Shown here one piece after another: positions 1-9,091 of a stretch of 64,000 bases of DNA. The notes under the pieces were generated by a model, which worked only from the letters and a program-made list of their open reading frames with translations, was not told the origin of the DNA and ran no database searches. Positions within the stretch are counted from its first letter, which is position 1; the number at the start of each line of letters is the position of its first letter. The position numbers and the translations under genes were made by a program. Source of the DNA: CAZIKF01 sp964539825 (GTDB taxonomy: Bacteria; Muiribacteriota; UBA6191). Location: the NCBI GenBank assembly GCA_964539825.1, contig CAZIKF010000013.1:1-64000 (forward strand). The letters are read 5' to 3'.

Positions 1-744
1 ACGGAGCCACCAACGACCGAGCCTCCGGTAACAACGGAGCCACCAACGACCGAGCCTCCAGTAACAACAGAGCCACCCGTTGTTCCCCTGCCCTCTCCGG
101 AACCACCAGTACCGCCGATTGCGCCAGCACCACCAGAGGAACCGGCAAAGCCAGATAAACCGGATAAGCCAGAGAAAGCATCCCGGGCAGACAGTCCGGA
201 GGATCCAGCCAAGCCCAAGAAAGGGGATAAGCCAGAGAAAGCGTCCCGGGCAGACAGTCCGGAGGATCCAGCCAAACCCAAGAAAGGGGATAAGCCAGAG
301 AAAGCGTCCCGGGCAGATAGTCCGGAGGAGCCAGCCAAGCCCAAGAAAGGGGATAAGCCAGAGAAAGCGTCCCGGGCGGACAGCCCAGAGGAGCCAGCCA
401 AGCAAGAGAAAACGGCCAGGCCAGATAAGCCGGAAAAGGCGGATCGCCCGGATAAGGGGCTCAAATTAGGTCAGGCTAGAAATGAGACTGAAGATGTAGG
501 TGGAAGTACCGAGACAACCGCATTCCAGCTTTCTGTGAACAGAAATGGGAATGGTCCCACTCCCAAGGTTCGTGATGAAGGCAGTGTTGATGAGCCCAAA
601 CCGGATAAGAGAGTCAAGACCGCCATCGGAGCATATCAAAAGAACAAGGAAGATAGCGAGACCCGTAGAACCGGTCGAGGTTTTGAAATTCCTGGACTCG
701 AGAAAGATAAAGACAATCGAAAGTCAGGCGGGTTTAAGGGTTAA
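1..744 (+). CDS. C-terminal part of a repeat-rich Pro/Lys/Glu protein (5' truncated by window edge)
   Basis: An open frame runs from base 1 to a TAA at 742-744 with no stop, so this is the 3' part of a longer gene. The visible protein starts with TEPPTTEPPV-type repeats (about residues 1-28), continues through a proline-rich stretch, and then has about four tandem copies of a 20-residue charged unit containing KPEKASRADSPE (about residues 55-135; 60-bp DNA repeats at roughly 165-400). A non-repetitive polar tail of about 100 residues follows. The composition suggests an extended, disordered wall-, surface- or periplasm-spanning region, but no domain is recognisable. GTG at 535 is an internal codon, not a likely start. 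The stop codon overlaps the first base pairs of palindromic element A. Function unknown. Confidence 0.75.
   Translation, partial: TEPPTTEPPVTTEPPTTEPPVTTEPPVVPLPSPEPPVPPIAPAPPEEPAKPDKPDKPEKASRADSPEDPAKPKKGDKPEKASRADSPEDPAKPKKGDKPEKASRADSPEEPAKPKKGDKPEKASRADSPEEPAKQEKTARPDKPEKADRPDKGLKLGQARNETEDVGGSTETTAFQLSVNRNGNGPTPKVRDEGSVDEPKPDKRVKTAIGAYQKNKEDSETRRTGRGFEIPGLEKDKDNRKSGGFKG
165..400 (+). repeat. Tandem 60-bp coding repeats (20-aa unit, about 4 copies)
   Basis: In-frame direct repeats encode a lysine/glutamate/proline unit of the type KPKKGDKPEKASRADSPE. Copies differ by few bases (gat/gag, gca/gcg), which suggests recent slippage or recombination. Copy number could vary between strains or be collapsed in the assembly. 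Confidence 0.8.
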
Positions 745-920
745 TTGAGGAGAGGGATTCGGGAGGGCTCGTTATGCAGCGCTTCCGAGAAGACATACCT
801 GAGGTCCGCTCACTCGTCGAAGGTGACGATGCCACCTCCTCCTCGCGAGCCGCCCCCAGCTACGCCTTCTCGAAACCCCTTCATATACACGATCCCTCCC
901 GAAGTACTCTCCTACATTAA
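741..920 (+). repeat. Palindromic 3'-end element A
   Basis: Imperfect inverted repeat whose arms (741-775 and about 886-920) pair, beginning on the TAA stop of the upstream gene. The centre has the conserved core: ctcgtcga, then hairpin AGGTG-acgatgc-CACCT (821-837), then cctcctcgcga. The core orientation matches the upstream + gene. Same family as elements B-F and H. Confidence 0.8.
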
Positions 921-961
921 GAGAGGAGGAATTAGCTAGATAATCACATTGAAATATTCCC

Positions 962-1139
962 TTGATTGAGGAGGGGGTTTCGAGGATGTGGTTTGGGGGA
1001 GAGTGCTCAGGGTAGTCGTTTCTAATTCATTCGTGAGGAGGAGGTGGCATAGTCACCTTCGACGAGGGAAGGGCTTAGAAAGGGCTGCCATGAGCGCACT
1101 CACACAAGCCCAAATCCCCGAAACCCCCTCCTCAATCAA
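962..1139 (-). repeat. Palindromic 3'-end element B
   Basis: Arms at 962-984 (ttgattgaggagggggtttc) and about 1119-1139 are inverted copies. The core hairpin on the minus strand is AGGTG-actatgc-CACCT (1042-1058), flanked by ccctcgtcga and cctcctcacgaa. It lies 6 bp downstream of the stop of the minus-strand GspE-like gene, with the core in that gene's direction. Element A abuts it, so two convergent genes each carry their own copy and the 400-bp gap between genes is essentially these two elements. Confidence 0.85.
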
Positions 1140-1145
1140 TCAACT

Positions 1146-2846
1146 CTAGAGAGTGGCTTCCAGTACCTGGGCGTAATCGCATACTCCCTTGAGGACTTTT
1201 CGGATTCCCGATTCCTTGAGAGTCTTTAAATTGCATTTCTTCCTGGCGTGGCGAAAGAGTTCGAACTCTATGGCTTCGCGGCCAATCAATTCCCGCATTT
1301 CATCGTCTGGAATGAGTAGTTCATGAATTCCAACTCGGCCTTTGTATCCTGTGAAGCCGCATTTATCACATCCGGCCTTTCGATAGAGTTTCATCGCTTT
1401 GGAGGATTTCACACCCATGGCCTTTAGTTCTTCGATGCTAGCAGTATATTCCTCTCTACAGGATGGGCACATGCGGCGAACGAGTCGTTGAGCCAGAACG
1501 GAAGCTAAAGTAGCAGCCACCAGGTAGGTGTCACAGCCCATGTTTGCTAATCGGGTAACGGTTCCTACAGAGGAGTTCGTATGGATAGTAGATAACACCA
1601 GGTGACCTGTGAGGGATGCCTGAATAGATAGTTCGGCGGTCTCACGGTCTCGAATCTCTCCCACCATGATCACATCCGGGTCTTGACGGAGGATGGAGCG
1701 GAGTCCTGTGGCAAATCCAAAACCAGCTTTATTTTCGATCTGACATTGAGTCATTTGGTCAAGACGATATTCCACCGGATCTTCCAGGGTGGTGACATTG
1801 CGATCATCGGTGGCAACTTCTTTGAGAATAGTATAGAGAGTCGTGGTCTTACCGGACCCGGTTGGTCCCGCAGCCAGGATGATTCCATGAGGTTTTATGA
1901 TCACCTGACGAATTCTCTCTTCGTCCTCCCTGGAGAAACCCAGGGTGGGAAATTCCAGAACGATACTAGAAGTATCTAGAACCCTGATCACAATTTTTTC
2001 TCCGTAAATACTGGGCAGGGAAGAAACGCGAAAATCAATTTGGCGCCCTTCAAAAGTGAGCCGGATTCTTCCGTCCTGGGGAATTCTTTTTTCCGAGATA
2101 TCCAGGTCTGCCATGACCTTTAAAATAGTGATGATATTATCTTGTAGATGTTTAGGGGGCGATGGAACTTCCTGAAGCAATCCATCGATACGAAAGCGTA
2201 TCAGGAATCTCTTTTCCCTGGGCTCTACGTGAATATCAGAGGCTTTGCGGCGAATTGCCTGGCGAAAAAGAGCCTGTACGTATTTAACCGTGGGGGCGTC
2301 TTTTTCATCAGAAATTGCCGCAGAAATTTGGTCGATGACATCTAGGGCGGCGGGTCCTTCCTGTTCTTCGCTTTGCTGTTGGTCAAAACCGGTGAGTACA
2401 TCCCGAATCTCAGCACTGTCGCCAAAGGCGGAATTGAGAAGAGACTCAATTCGGAATTTTTCCGCATACTTGGGTTTGATCTTGTAGCCGGTCTGGTCAT
2501 AGATTTCTTCCAGAGCGTAAAGATCAAGGGGATCAGTTGTGGCGACCTCAAGAATCTTGTTGGTAGATTTTTTCAGAGGAATGATATTGCTTGATCTGAG
2601 GTATCTCTCTGGTAGGACATTTCGCAAATCCACTGAGAAATCCACTTGTTCCCGCGCTAGAAAAGGGATGCCAGATAACTCTGAAAGAACGGGATAGATA
2701 TAATCGTCTTGTATCCGCTCGGAAAAGATCAGCGCTTGATCATAAAACAGGGATCTTTCCTGGATGAGTGCATGAACAACTTTAAAGTCTTCCGGACTGA
2801 GAGCGACATCCTGTTTTAAACGGTCTTTGAGGCGATTGTCCTGCAT
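1146..2846 (-). CDS. GspE/PilB family secretion or type IV pilus assembly ATPase
   Basis: This 566-aa protein has the full GspE/PilB architecture: an N-terminal MshEN-like region (about 1-150), a Walker A motif GPTGSGKT at 327-334, an Asp box and Walker B region (DPDVIMVGEIRD), a His box (LVLSTIHTN), and a C-terminal tetracysteine zinc site (CPSC...CDKC, roughly 455-500). Members of this family hydrolyse ATP on the cytoplasmic face to drive pseudopilus or pilus subunit extrusion. No GspF/PilC or secretin gene is adjacent, so assignment to type II secretion versus type IV pili is open. The HEAT-PilT fusion at 41.7 kb and prepilin at 58.6 kb are likely partners. A small exported protein lies 13 bp upstream on the same strand. 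ATG start. Confidence 0.93.
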   Translation of the reverse strand: MQDNRLKDRLKQDVALSPEDFKVVHALIQERSLFYDQALIFSERIQDDYIYPVLSELSGIPFLAREQVDFSVDLRNVLPERYLRSSNIIPLKKSTNKILEVATTDPLDLYALEEIYDQTGYKIKPKYAEKFRIESLLNSAFGDSAEIRDVLTGFDQQQSEEQEGPAALDVIDQISAAISDEKDAPTVKYVQALFRQAIRRKASDIHVEPREKRFLIRFRIDGLLQEVPSPPKHLQDNIITILKVMADLDISEKRIPQDGRIRLTFEGRQIDFRVSSLPSIYGEKIVIRVLDTSSIVLEFPTLGFSREDEERIRQVIIKPHGIILAAGPTGSGKTTTLYTILKEVATDDRNVTTLEDPVEYRLDQMTQCQIENKAGFGFATGLRSILRQDPDVIMVGEIRDRETAELSIQASLTGHLVLSTIHTNSSVGTVTRLANMGCDTYLVAATLASVLAQRLVRRMCPSCREEYTASIEELKAMGVKSSKAMKLYRKAGCDKCGFTGYKGRVGIHELLIPDDEMRELIGREAIEFELFRHARKKCNLKTLKESGIRKVLKGVCDYAQVLEATL

Positions 2847-2859
2847 AGAGTGGCTTTGA

Positions 2860-3282
2860 TTATCTAGGACTGTTGATCGGGACTCTTATCCTTTGAATTC
2901 GCTGAATTTTATGCACACTAGGACGGGAGCGTTGAATGGGATTGGTCTGAGTGGCGAAATTTTCTGAGCGGGCATGCCCCTGGATGAGGTCTCCTACAGT
3001 GATGACCATCGTCCATCTTCCATCTGGATTCACACCGTCGCGGGTTGATTCCAGGAAGGACTTCACTAAGTTTCCATCAACAACAGTTGAGGTTGCCGAG
3101 GGAAACCCTGTTTTTTGTAAAAAAAAACCAGTCTCCTTGCCATTGATAAACACACTTCGCGTCTGCGGAAGGGTCGCTCCCTTTTCGTCTAGTTTGAGGT
3201 CCTCACCTTCTAAGGCCTGAACCTCAATACCATTCGACAAGAACATGAGAAGAGTGAAGAATAGGAGCTTTCTTGGAATCAT
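2860..3282 (-). CDS. Small exported protein upstream of the GspE-like ATPase
   Basis: 140 aa with an N-terminal signal peptide (hydrophobic LLFFTLLMFL, cleavage around residues 22-25) and no further membrane segment. The mature part contains a short region (VFINGKETGFFL...TVVDGNLVKSFL) and a basic C-terminus. It is 13 bp from the ATPase gene and probably co-transcribed with it. A role as a small periplasmic partner of the secretion or pilus machine (GspC/PilP-like position) is only inferred from context. No family recognised. Confidence 0.65.
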   Translation of the reverse strand: MIPRKLLFFTLLMFLSNGIEVQALEGEDLKLDEKGATLPQTRSVFINGKETGFFLQKTGFPSATSTVVDGNLVKSFLESTRDGVNPDGRWTMVITVGDLIQGHARSENFATQTNPIQRSRPSVHKIQRIQRIRVPINSPR

Positions 3283-3337
3283 ACTGTATACATTATACCG
3301 CCCAAAGCCTCCTAAGGGCTATTGAACCCATTGAAAA

Positions 3338-5431
3338 TCATTCTTTTAAGGTCTCTTTTTCCAGTTTCCATCCAAGTTGGTGGGAGAGTTTCCAAGGATG
3401 GTGGATTTTCATCATCTGTAAGATTCGATGGACCAGTCTCTGGTTGAAGATATTGGGAAGCATCGGAAAATCCTGGGCAAAAAGTTGTTCAAGAAAGGTA
3501 TGAGGCTCCTCCATAATTTTAGATATTTTTTGGCGGATTCCAGCAATAACAGGCTTTCTTTTCTCTCTAAATTGATCAATAGATAGAAGCGATCCGAGAT
3601 TCATACTCAGGATCTCAAAGTCATCAATGGTATTTAGAAAGATTTGTTCTGCGAAGTTCCGATCCACCTGGTCCCAGTGCTCGGTTTTTTCGGGATAGAT
3701 TCTTGAATAGAGTTCAACAAACAGGTTTGCGCAAAAATAAGGAACGGGTATTAAGGTGAGTTGCTTAACTTTTTCCAAAGCGTCCTTGAAAGCCCTCTGG
3801 AATTGAGGATTTCTAGCAATGGCATAGCCAAAGGTATTTTGATGGGCAGAGCCAAGGGGTCGAATGCTCAATTTTTCGTAAATATCATTGGTCAAAACCA
3901 TTGGAATCTCTTTCTGGTAGCCATAAAATATCTCCACATGGGTAAGCCAGGATCTGGCCCGTCCGCTATAGGGATAAAGATTAGCACTAAAAATTACATC
4001 CCCAGTTTGGAGTCCTGACTGGGGAATACTCAGAAACTTAAGATTCTTTGATTGGCAGGAAATCTCATCACAAATCGTCACGGTCTGCCCCTCTTCTAAA
4101 TATTTGTATTTCTTGCCCATTAAGATTTCACCTGGTTCGCCATTGGATTGAAGAGAAAGATAGACCTCTCTTTTCCAGTCAATATAGGTACGCAGAGTCC
4201 CGTCAGGACGAAGATAAATCCCTGTATCCGGACAGGAGCCGCCGTCCGTGTATATCTCAACCAACCGGGTCCGGCCAGCCGCATTTCTCATCGTACAGAG
4301 TCTTGGAGAATTCTCCCTTTGAAAACATTTGAAAGAAGGATCATCATCGAAGAGTTGAGTTGTTTGGGGTAAGGGAGAAAACGCTCCAGGGGATTTCTTC
4401 CCATTTGTCATGGTGAATTTCCGGGAGGCTTGAAACAAGCCGGATGCTGTCAATCTGAGGAGATTTTCAACTTTGTTCTCGCTGAATTCCAGAGGCAGAA
4501 AGGGAAACCTGCGCAGAAACATTTGGTAGAGCGTTTCTCTGGGCTCAGAAATCATTCGAGTCCAGGTCAAACTTTGACTTTCAAGCTGAGTTTCTCTCTT
4601 CTGTATCATTTCCTCCACAGATTCAAAATGGGGGGTGTGAGCGGCAACCAGCTCAAAGTATTCAAAGGTGTTTTTTAAAAGATATTCGGGCAGGATTCTT
4701 TCAAAATACGGCCATTTAGCACCGGTGTTTTCAAAAGTTTCCTGGAATAATGAGAAAAACAACAGGCTGCAAAATGCCTGAGTTTTTTCCAGGTGTCTTT
4801 TTTTACCGTCCATATAGTCCTGGAAATTTCTTTGGAACTTTGGGTTTCTCAAGATCACATAAGAAAAGGTGTTGTAGAGAACAGAGTCCATCGGGCTTAG
4901 TGCTGGGGGTTCATACATGTCACTGCTGACCACATAGGGTATCCCTGAACGGAAGCCGGCGAATATACTGACATGGGTGAGTTCAGCCTTTCTCAGTCCT
5001 GTGTAGGGACTAAGATCACCCGAGAAAATTACATCCCCGGTTTGTAGTCCCTGTTTTGGAATGGATAGAAAGGTGAGCCTGGTACTCAGGCAGCGAGATT
5101 GTAGGCAGTCAATGACTTCCTCACCATTCTCAAAGGCCTGGTAGGAATCTCGATGCAGCATCTCCTGCAGTTTCCCCTGGGGGTCCAGGTGCACGTAGTA
5201 GGAGTTTTTCCAGTTTACATGGCTCATTAGCTGGCCGCCGGGGTAGAAATAGGTCGCAGTAGAAGGACTGATTCTGCCATCCGGGATTTCCTCCACGGAA
5301 ATGATCTTGCCCTCCTCTCCTTTGCCAATACATATTTTCGTTTTCTCCGCAGTTGGGTAGCAGTGAAACTGGAGACTATAGAGATTGGGCGTAAATAGGA
5401 GACCGAGCAGTAGAATCGAGGTTCTTATCAT
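3338..5431 (-). CDS. Exported protein with two tandem permuted NlpC/P60-like domains
   Basis: 697 aa with a short signal peptide. The two halves (about 20-330 and 365-690) are clearly duplicated. Each has a beta-rich lead-in with a D/PGG-xxx-xW segment, then FLSIPxxGLQTGDVIFS, then a conserved LTHVxIF histidine (H153 and H498), then an FC(S/A)xLF cysteine (C221 and C567). The order GD(V/I)F, then His, then a late Cys in a helix is that of the permuted NlpC/P60 papain-like amidases (YiiX/YaeF type), which act on lipids or peptidoglycan amides. Both copies keep His and Cys, so both may be active. This family assignment rests on motif order only. The gene is divergent from the exported protein at 5517 with 85 bp between them. 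Confidence 0.7.
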   Translation of the reverse strand: MIRTSILLLGLLFTPNLYSLQFHCYPTAEKTKICIGKGEEGKIISVEEIPDGRISPSTATYFYPGGQLMSHVNWKNSYYVHLDPQGKLQEMLHRDSYQAFENGEEVIDCLQSRCLSTRLTFLSIPKQGLQTGDVIFSGDLSPYTGLRKAELTHVSIFAGFRSGIPYVVSSDMYEPPALSPMDSVLYNTFSYVILRNPKFQRNFQDYMDGKKRHLEKTQAFCSLLFFSLFQETFENTGAKWPYFERILPEYLLKNTFEYFELVAAHTPHFESVEEMIQKRETQLESQSLTWTRMISEPRETLYQMFLRRFPFLPLEFSENKVENLLRLTASGLFQASRKFTMTNGKKSPGAFSPLPQTTQLFDDDPSFKCFQRENSPRLCTMRNAAGRTRLVEIYTDGGSCPDTGIYLRPDGTLRTYIDWKREVYLSLQSNGEPGEILMGKKYKYLEEGQTVTICDEISCQSKNLKFLSIPQSGLQTGDVIFSANLYPYSGRARSWLTHVEIFYGYQKEIPMVLTNDIYEKLSIRPLGSAHQNTFGYAIARNPQFQRAFKDALEKVKQLTLIPVPYFCANLFVELYSRIYPEKTEHWDQVDRNFAEQIFLNTIDDFEILSMNLGSLLSIDQFREKRKPVIAGIRQKISKIMEEPHTFLEQLFAQDFPMLPNIFNQRLVHRILQMMKIHHPWKLSHQLGWKLEKETLKE

Positions 5432-5516
5432 AGGGGTTCATTCTATCTTGTCTTTAGAATAGGGGTGAAGTAGGAAAACTCCTGTATTGAGAGTATACTT
5501 TTGAGAGTATTCTCCC

Positions 5517-6527
5517 ATGTGTGTTCTTCGATCCATTCTTGAATCTATCGCGCTCTTAAGCAGATCTGCCCTTTTCCTTGGAGTTCTTCTTCATTTCCTA
5601 CAGATTACTCCGGTTATCGCTGGAAAAAAGAAAGTGACTATCCATACCTTCGTTACGGAGCAATGGCAGGAAAGTGATTATCTCGGGGCGGGATACCATG
5701 TGCAGTGGGATAGAATTCGACCCAATATATGGGTGAGAGTACATCGAGTAGAGGGGGAGGTCACAGATACGGTCGGACTTCCCAACAATGCCATGGCAGG
5801 TCAGGGAGCCGAGTGGGATTTACCCTATGATCGTAACAATCTTTTTTCACGGATTCCCAATTCAGAAATTTCAGCTGTTGAGCCCGATAGCGGTGAATGT
5901 ACGGGGGGGGGACGCTGTTTTGGAGACTGGGTCAATAATGAAGAAACCTGGGAAGAGTCCCGTAATCCGGGGAAATATAAGGACTCTGAAGGCGACTCTT
6001 TTCTTACGCTGACATTTCCAGATCAAGGTGGCTCTGAGCCGCACGGTCAAAGAAGGACAAGATTCCGCTTTGATGTTTTTGTGGAAGACAATACCCCCTA
6101 TTGGCTAAGGGATAACTCAGGTGGATATTCGGACTGGGATAATCCGGCAGCTCCGGCCGAGCCATACTATCCATTTCGCTGGATAACATTTCGTATCACC
6201 AGCGCAACGGACCCCGCAACCGACCTGGTTCGCAGGTCTGAAGATCTCTATTTTACAGAGCGTAATATGGAAAAGGCGGGGGATGAAGATATTTTTAAGA
6301 TCAATGACGAGAGAGTGAATCCGATTGAGAAGCGTGTCCGCTGGGGTAAACATATTTATAGTTTCACAGAGTCCTTTTCCTTTCCAGTGGAGGGCTTGTT
6401 TCATATGGAAGTGAATGCTGAGGACATGGAAGGGAATGGTCGAAATCTTCGCGTCCCAATTAGTATAGGAAAACTCGGGGGCATAAAGCTGCAGGATCGC
6501 AGCACTGATGCGCAGAAATCCAGATGA
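5517..6527 (+). CDS. Exported protein of unknown function
   Basis: 336 aa with a long hydrophobic N-terminus (about 17-35, ending VIAGKKK) typical of a signal peptide. The rest is acidic and beta-rich, with many Trp and Tyr residues and paired Cys in CTGGGRCFG (one possible disulphide). It overlaps the next gene by 4 bp (ATGA), indicating translational coupling and a joint function. No family recognised. The ATG at 5517 gives the signal peptide directly, with little room for another start. Confidence 0.7.
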   Translation: MCVLRSILESIALLSRSALFLGVLLHFLQITPVIAGKKKVTIHTFVTEQWQESDYLGAGYHVQWDRIRPNIWVRVHRVEGEVTDTVGLPNNAMAGQGAEWDLPYDRNNLFSRIPNSEISAVEPDSGECTGGGRCFGDWVNNEETWEESRNPGKYKDSEGDSFLTLTFPDQGGSEPHGQRRTRFRFDVFVEDNTPYWLRDNSGGYSDWDNPAAPAEPYYPFRWITFRITSATDPATDLVRRSEDLYFTERNMEKAGDEDIFKINDERVNPIEKRVRWGKHIYSFTESFSFPVEGLFHMEVNAEDMEGNGRNLRVPISIGKLGGIKLQDRSTDAQKSR

Positions 6528-9076
6528 AATCGAATCTTAGGCAAGTGAAATTAAGCGAAACAGCGGGTTATAGCCGTGGAGCTACCTGGTTATTCCTGCT
6601 AGTTTTTTGCACTTGTAATCTATCTGCCAAGCCCGTCTGGAATCATGAGCGATGGAGGGATGCCCCGGACAAGGAAGCCCGTCTGCAGTCTTACACGACT
6701 TTTAAACCGATGGACTATTTTATGGTGCCCACGGAAGGTATCCTCAGGCACAGGCTTTATGAAGATAAATTTTCCCTGGAAGATCAAAGTGATTATGAAG
6801 ACCCTAATTCGATGGGTCCCTATAGCGGTACCCGTTTAGACATACCAGTTGAAGAGTATTACCAGAAGCTTATAGATAACGCCCCACCTGATTCCGGCGG
6901 CGCACCTTCAGGTTACCAGACCTACCAAACCAGGGGACCCGCAAACGATCAGGCGGCCCCGATTCCAAGAGAAAATCTTCAGCTGCTGAATTTTGATCCA
7001 ACAGCATCAAGCGTAGATGACCTGCACCCCTATGCTTCTGTGAGAAACGTGGCGGGCTTGATCTATCGCAGCGATGAATTTACCTGTGATACTTCCGTAA
7101 AACATCCAGAATACGAGATTGATCCGGAAACCTCTATGAGCGTTGAGGTTCGTGGTTCGGATGGAAATCTTGTTTTGTCTGGGAGTGCACAGGCTGATAT
7201 CTGTTATTTTCTTTATCTGCCGCGAGTGAAATCATCCGATGGCGTTGAGATCGGCCCCTATGTTGGCCGAGCACAGGTTCAGGATACCGTGGACCCCGTG
7301 ACTGGTGGTACCGAGCCAAAACACAACCATACAATAGAGTTAATTGAAAACGGGCTTGCCCCCTTTCTGCCCCTCAAAAACGAGCTACAAAGCAAACTGA
7401 CCTCCGGAGACTATAAGATCCGCTACAGGCATGGCCGCTATCTTGTTCCTCAAGTTCAGGGTAGTCTCCTACTCCCTCATAACGGCGCAAACATACTCTA
7501 CAACCGACGCCAGGCAGATAGGGTTTATCATCACGAAAGGCATGAAGTAAAAGTTACCTCAAAGAAAAGTTCTCCCATCTGGATTGCCATCGTAGTAGGG
7601 GTTCTTACCCTTGGGGTTGGTGGGTTGATTGTTGGGGCTATCACCGCCGCAGTTGTACTTGGCGCGGTGGGTGCGGGAGTTGTTACGGCTCTCTTACTTC
7701 CCAATGATGAAAGTTCAAGAACTCTTTCTGGAACCTCGGCAGGAATCAAGGGTGATTTCGCCGATGCTCATCCCAATAAAATTTATGCCTATCTTGCGCT
7801 ACAGGCATCAAATGACCCGGTTGAAGCTCCTTTTCAGGATGGGTCCCAGCCGAAATTTTTTGCGGTGGCCCCGCTCTATCTTCCCGATGATGGTGAGAGA
7901 AGTATGCTCAAACAGGCCAGGGAGGAATCTATTGAAGCACTGGACGCCGATGGAAACCCACTCGGTAGCAGGCCGGTGAACTCTGGATATTTTGACCAGC
8001 CAGATGCAGCTTTACCTGCTGTAAACCAGGAGATTAGTGATGGTGAATGGAAGACTAAGGTCTTTCCAGACCCTCGCTGGTACCAGATTATGAAAAATCC
8101 AGGGTACAACCATGCCCCCCCTCCCCCGACACTTGGGGGAACGCTGGGGGGTTTGGGTGCCCCTCCACTGACCAAGTGCGCAGATTCAGCTGATTCTGAG
8201 GTTGTGGATTTATGCGCGGATTTCCAGCCATTGATGGAGGCGCTTGATGATTATTTTGATCTTCATTTTGGCTCAAAAGATTACACATTTGGTACCAATG
8301 ATGGTCAAAAAACACAGGTAAAAGATGTCTGGACGGGCGGTTCAGGAGGAAGTTTCACCGTCGGTTCAAGAACTTTTGACGCATCAGCAGAATTTAGCGC
8401 CTTTGCGGATTTATATATGAATCAACGCACGCTCATAGATAAGCTCCAGGCGGAGTCGACTGTTCAGCAGGGAGGGCAGACTGTCATTGCACCCAAGTAT
8501 AAGAAACTAGCCCAAACTACCTCGGAGGGTTATCTGCTCCTGGATCGAATTCAAGCTCTGGATGAGGTTTTATACCAGGCAAGCCAGGAGACTTTGGCTG
8601 AGAAGTGGTTTGTAAATGACCAGGATGAAAAATCAACCCTCGGTGGGCGTGCGGGGAATTCTGTTTCAACATGTCAGGCTGAGCCGCCCGCGAATCGAGA
8701 TGCGTGTATCGATACTGAGTTTGGAGCCACAGCTCCAGGGCTGCTGGGAGACTATTATGCCCTGGAAGATTTTCCACCAGTCCAGAAAGCCTTTGGCTGC
8801 TATACAGCGGGTTGTTACCAGGGGGCCGGTCCAGACGGTCCTCAAGTGCTAGGAATCCTGGCCCACACGGAAGATCTGATTGGTCCAGGGCCTTCTATTC
8901 CCAAGCAATATAACTTATATCTTGATCCGACTGAGAAATGCGCTGGTGCTCCGGTCAATCCAACCCAATACGATCGTGCTGTTTGTATGGGTGGAAAGGC
9001 GCAGCAGATTATAACGGGAAATCCGACACAGCCCAATACTCCAGTGAATCCGGAAAGACGGTTCTCTGGTGAGTAA
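6524..9076 (+). CDS. Large exported protein with a glycine/alanine transmembrane hairpin
   Basis: 850 aa with a signal peptide (LFLLVFCTCNLSAK, about 24-37). The region before about residue 340 is soluble. A strongly hydrophobic Gly/Ala/Val stretch at roughly 350-390 could form one or two membrane helices. The C-terminal half is soluble, with proline-rich (HAPPPPTLGG) and cysteine-containing segments (CADSADSEVVDLC; CQAEPPANRDAC; CYTAGCYQG) that look like disulphide-bonded loops. It is translationally coupled to the preceding exported gene, so both probably belong to one envelope structure. No recognised domain. Confidence 0.7.
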   Translation: MKSNLRQVKLSETAGYSRGATWLFLLVFCTCNLSAKPVWNHERWRDAPDKEARLQSYTTFKPMDYFMVPTEGILRHRLYEDKFSLEDQSDYEDPNSMGPYSGTRLDIPVEEYYQKLIDNAPPDSGGAPSGYQTYQTRGPANDQAAPIPRENLQLLNFDPTASSVDDLHPYASVRNVAGLIYRSDEFTCDTSVKHPEYEIDPETSMSVEVRGSDGNLVLSGSAQADICYFLYLPRVKSSDGVEIGPYVGRAQVQDTVDPVTGGTEPKHNHTIELIENGLAPFLPLKNELQSKLTSGDYKIRYRHGRYLVPQVQGSLLLPHNGANILYNRRQADRVYHHERHEVKVTSKKSSPIWIAIVVGVLTLGVGGLIVGAITAAVVLGAVGAGVVTALLLPNDESSRTLSGTSAGIKGDFADAHPNKIYAYLALQASNDPVEAPFQDGSQPKFFAVAPLYLPDDGERSMLKQAREESIEALDADGNPLGSRPVNSGYFDQPDAALPAVNQEISDGEWKTKVFPDPRWYQIMKNPGYNHAPPPPTLGGTLGGLGAPPLTKCADSADSEVVDLCADFQPLMEALDDYFDLHFGSKDYTFGTNDGQKTQVKDVWTGGSGGSFTVGSRTFDASAEFSAFADLYMNQRTLIDKLQAESTVQQGGQTVIAPKYKKLAQTTSEGYLLLDRIQALDEVLYQASQETLAEKWFVNDQDEKSTLGGRAGNSVSTCQAEPPANRDACIDTEFGATAPGLLGDYYALEDFPPVQKAFGCYTAGCYQGAGPDGPQVLGILAHTEDLIGPGPSIPKQYNLYLDPTEKCAGAPVNPTQYDRAVCMGGKAQQIITGNPTQPNTPVNPERRFSGE

Positions 9077-9091
9077 CTTATTCCAGGGCGT

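Noticed and set aside
165..400. CRISPR array
   Set aside because: The 60-bp units are contiguous, in frame and without spacers; they are coding repeats.
80..469. Arg/Gln-rich frame overlapping the first gene
   Set aside because: It is a shifted frame of the Pro/Lys repeat coding sequence; the repeats stay open in more than one frame. Frame 1 runs through to a stop at 744 with a more plausible protein.
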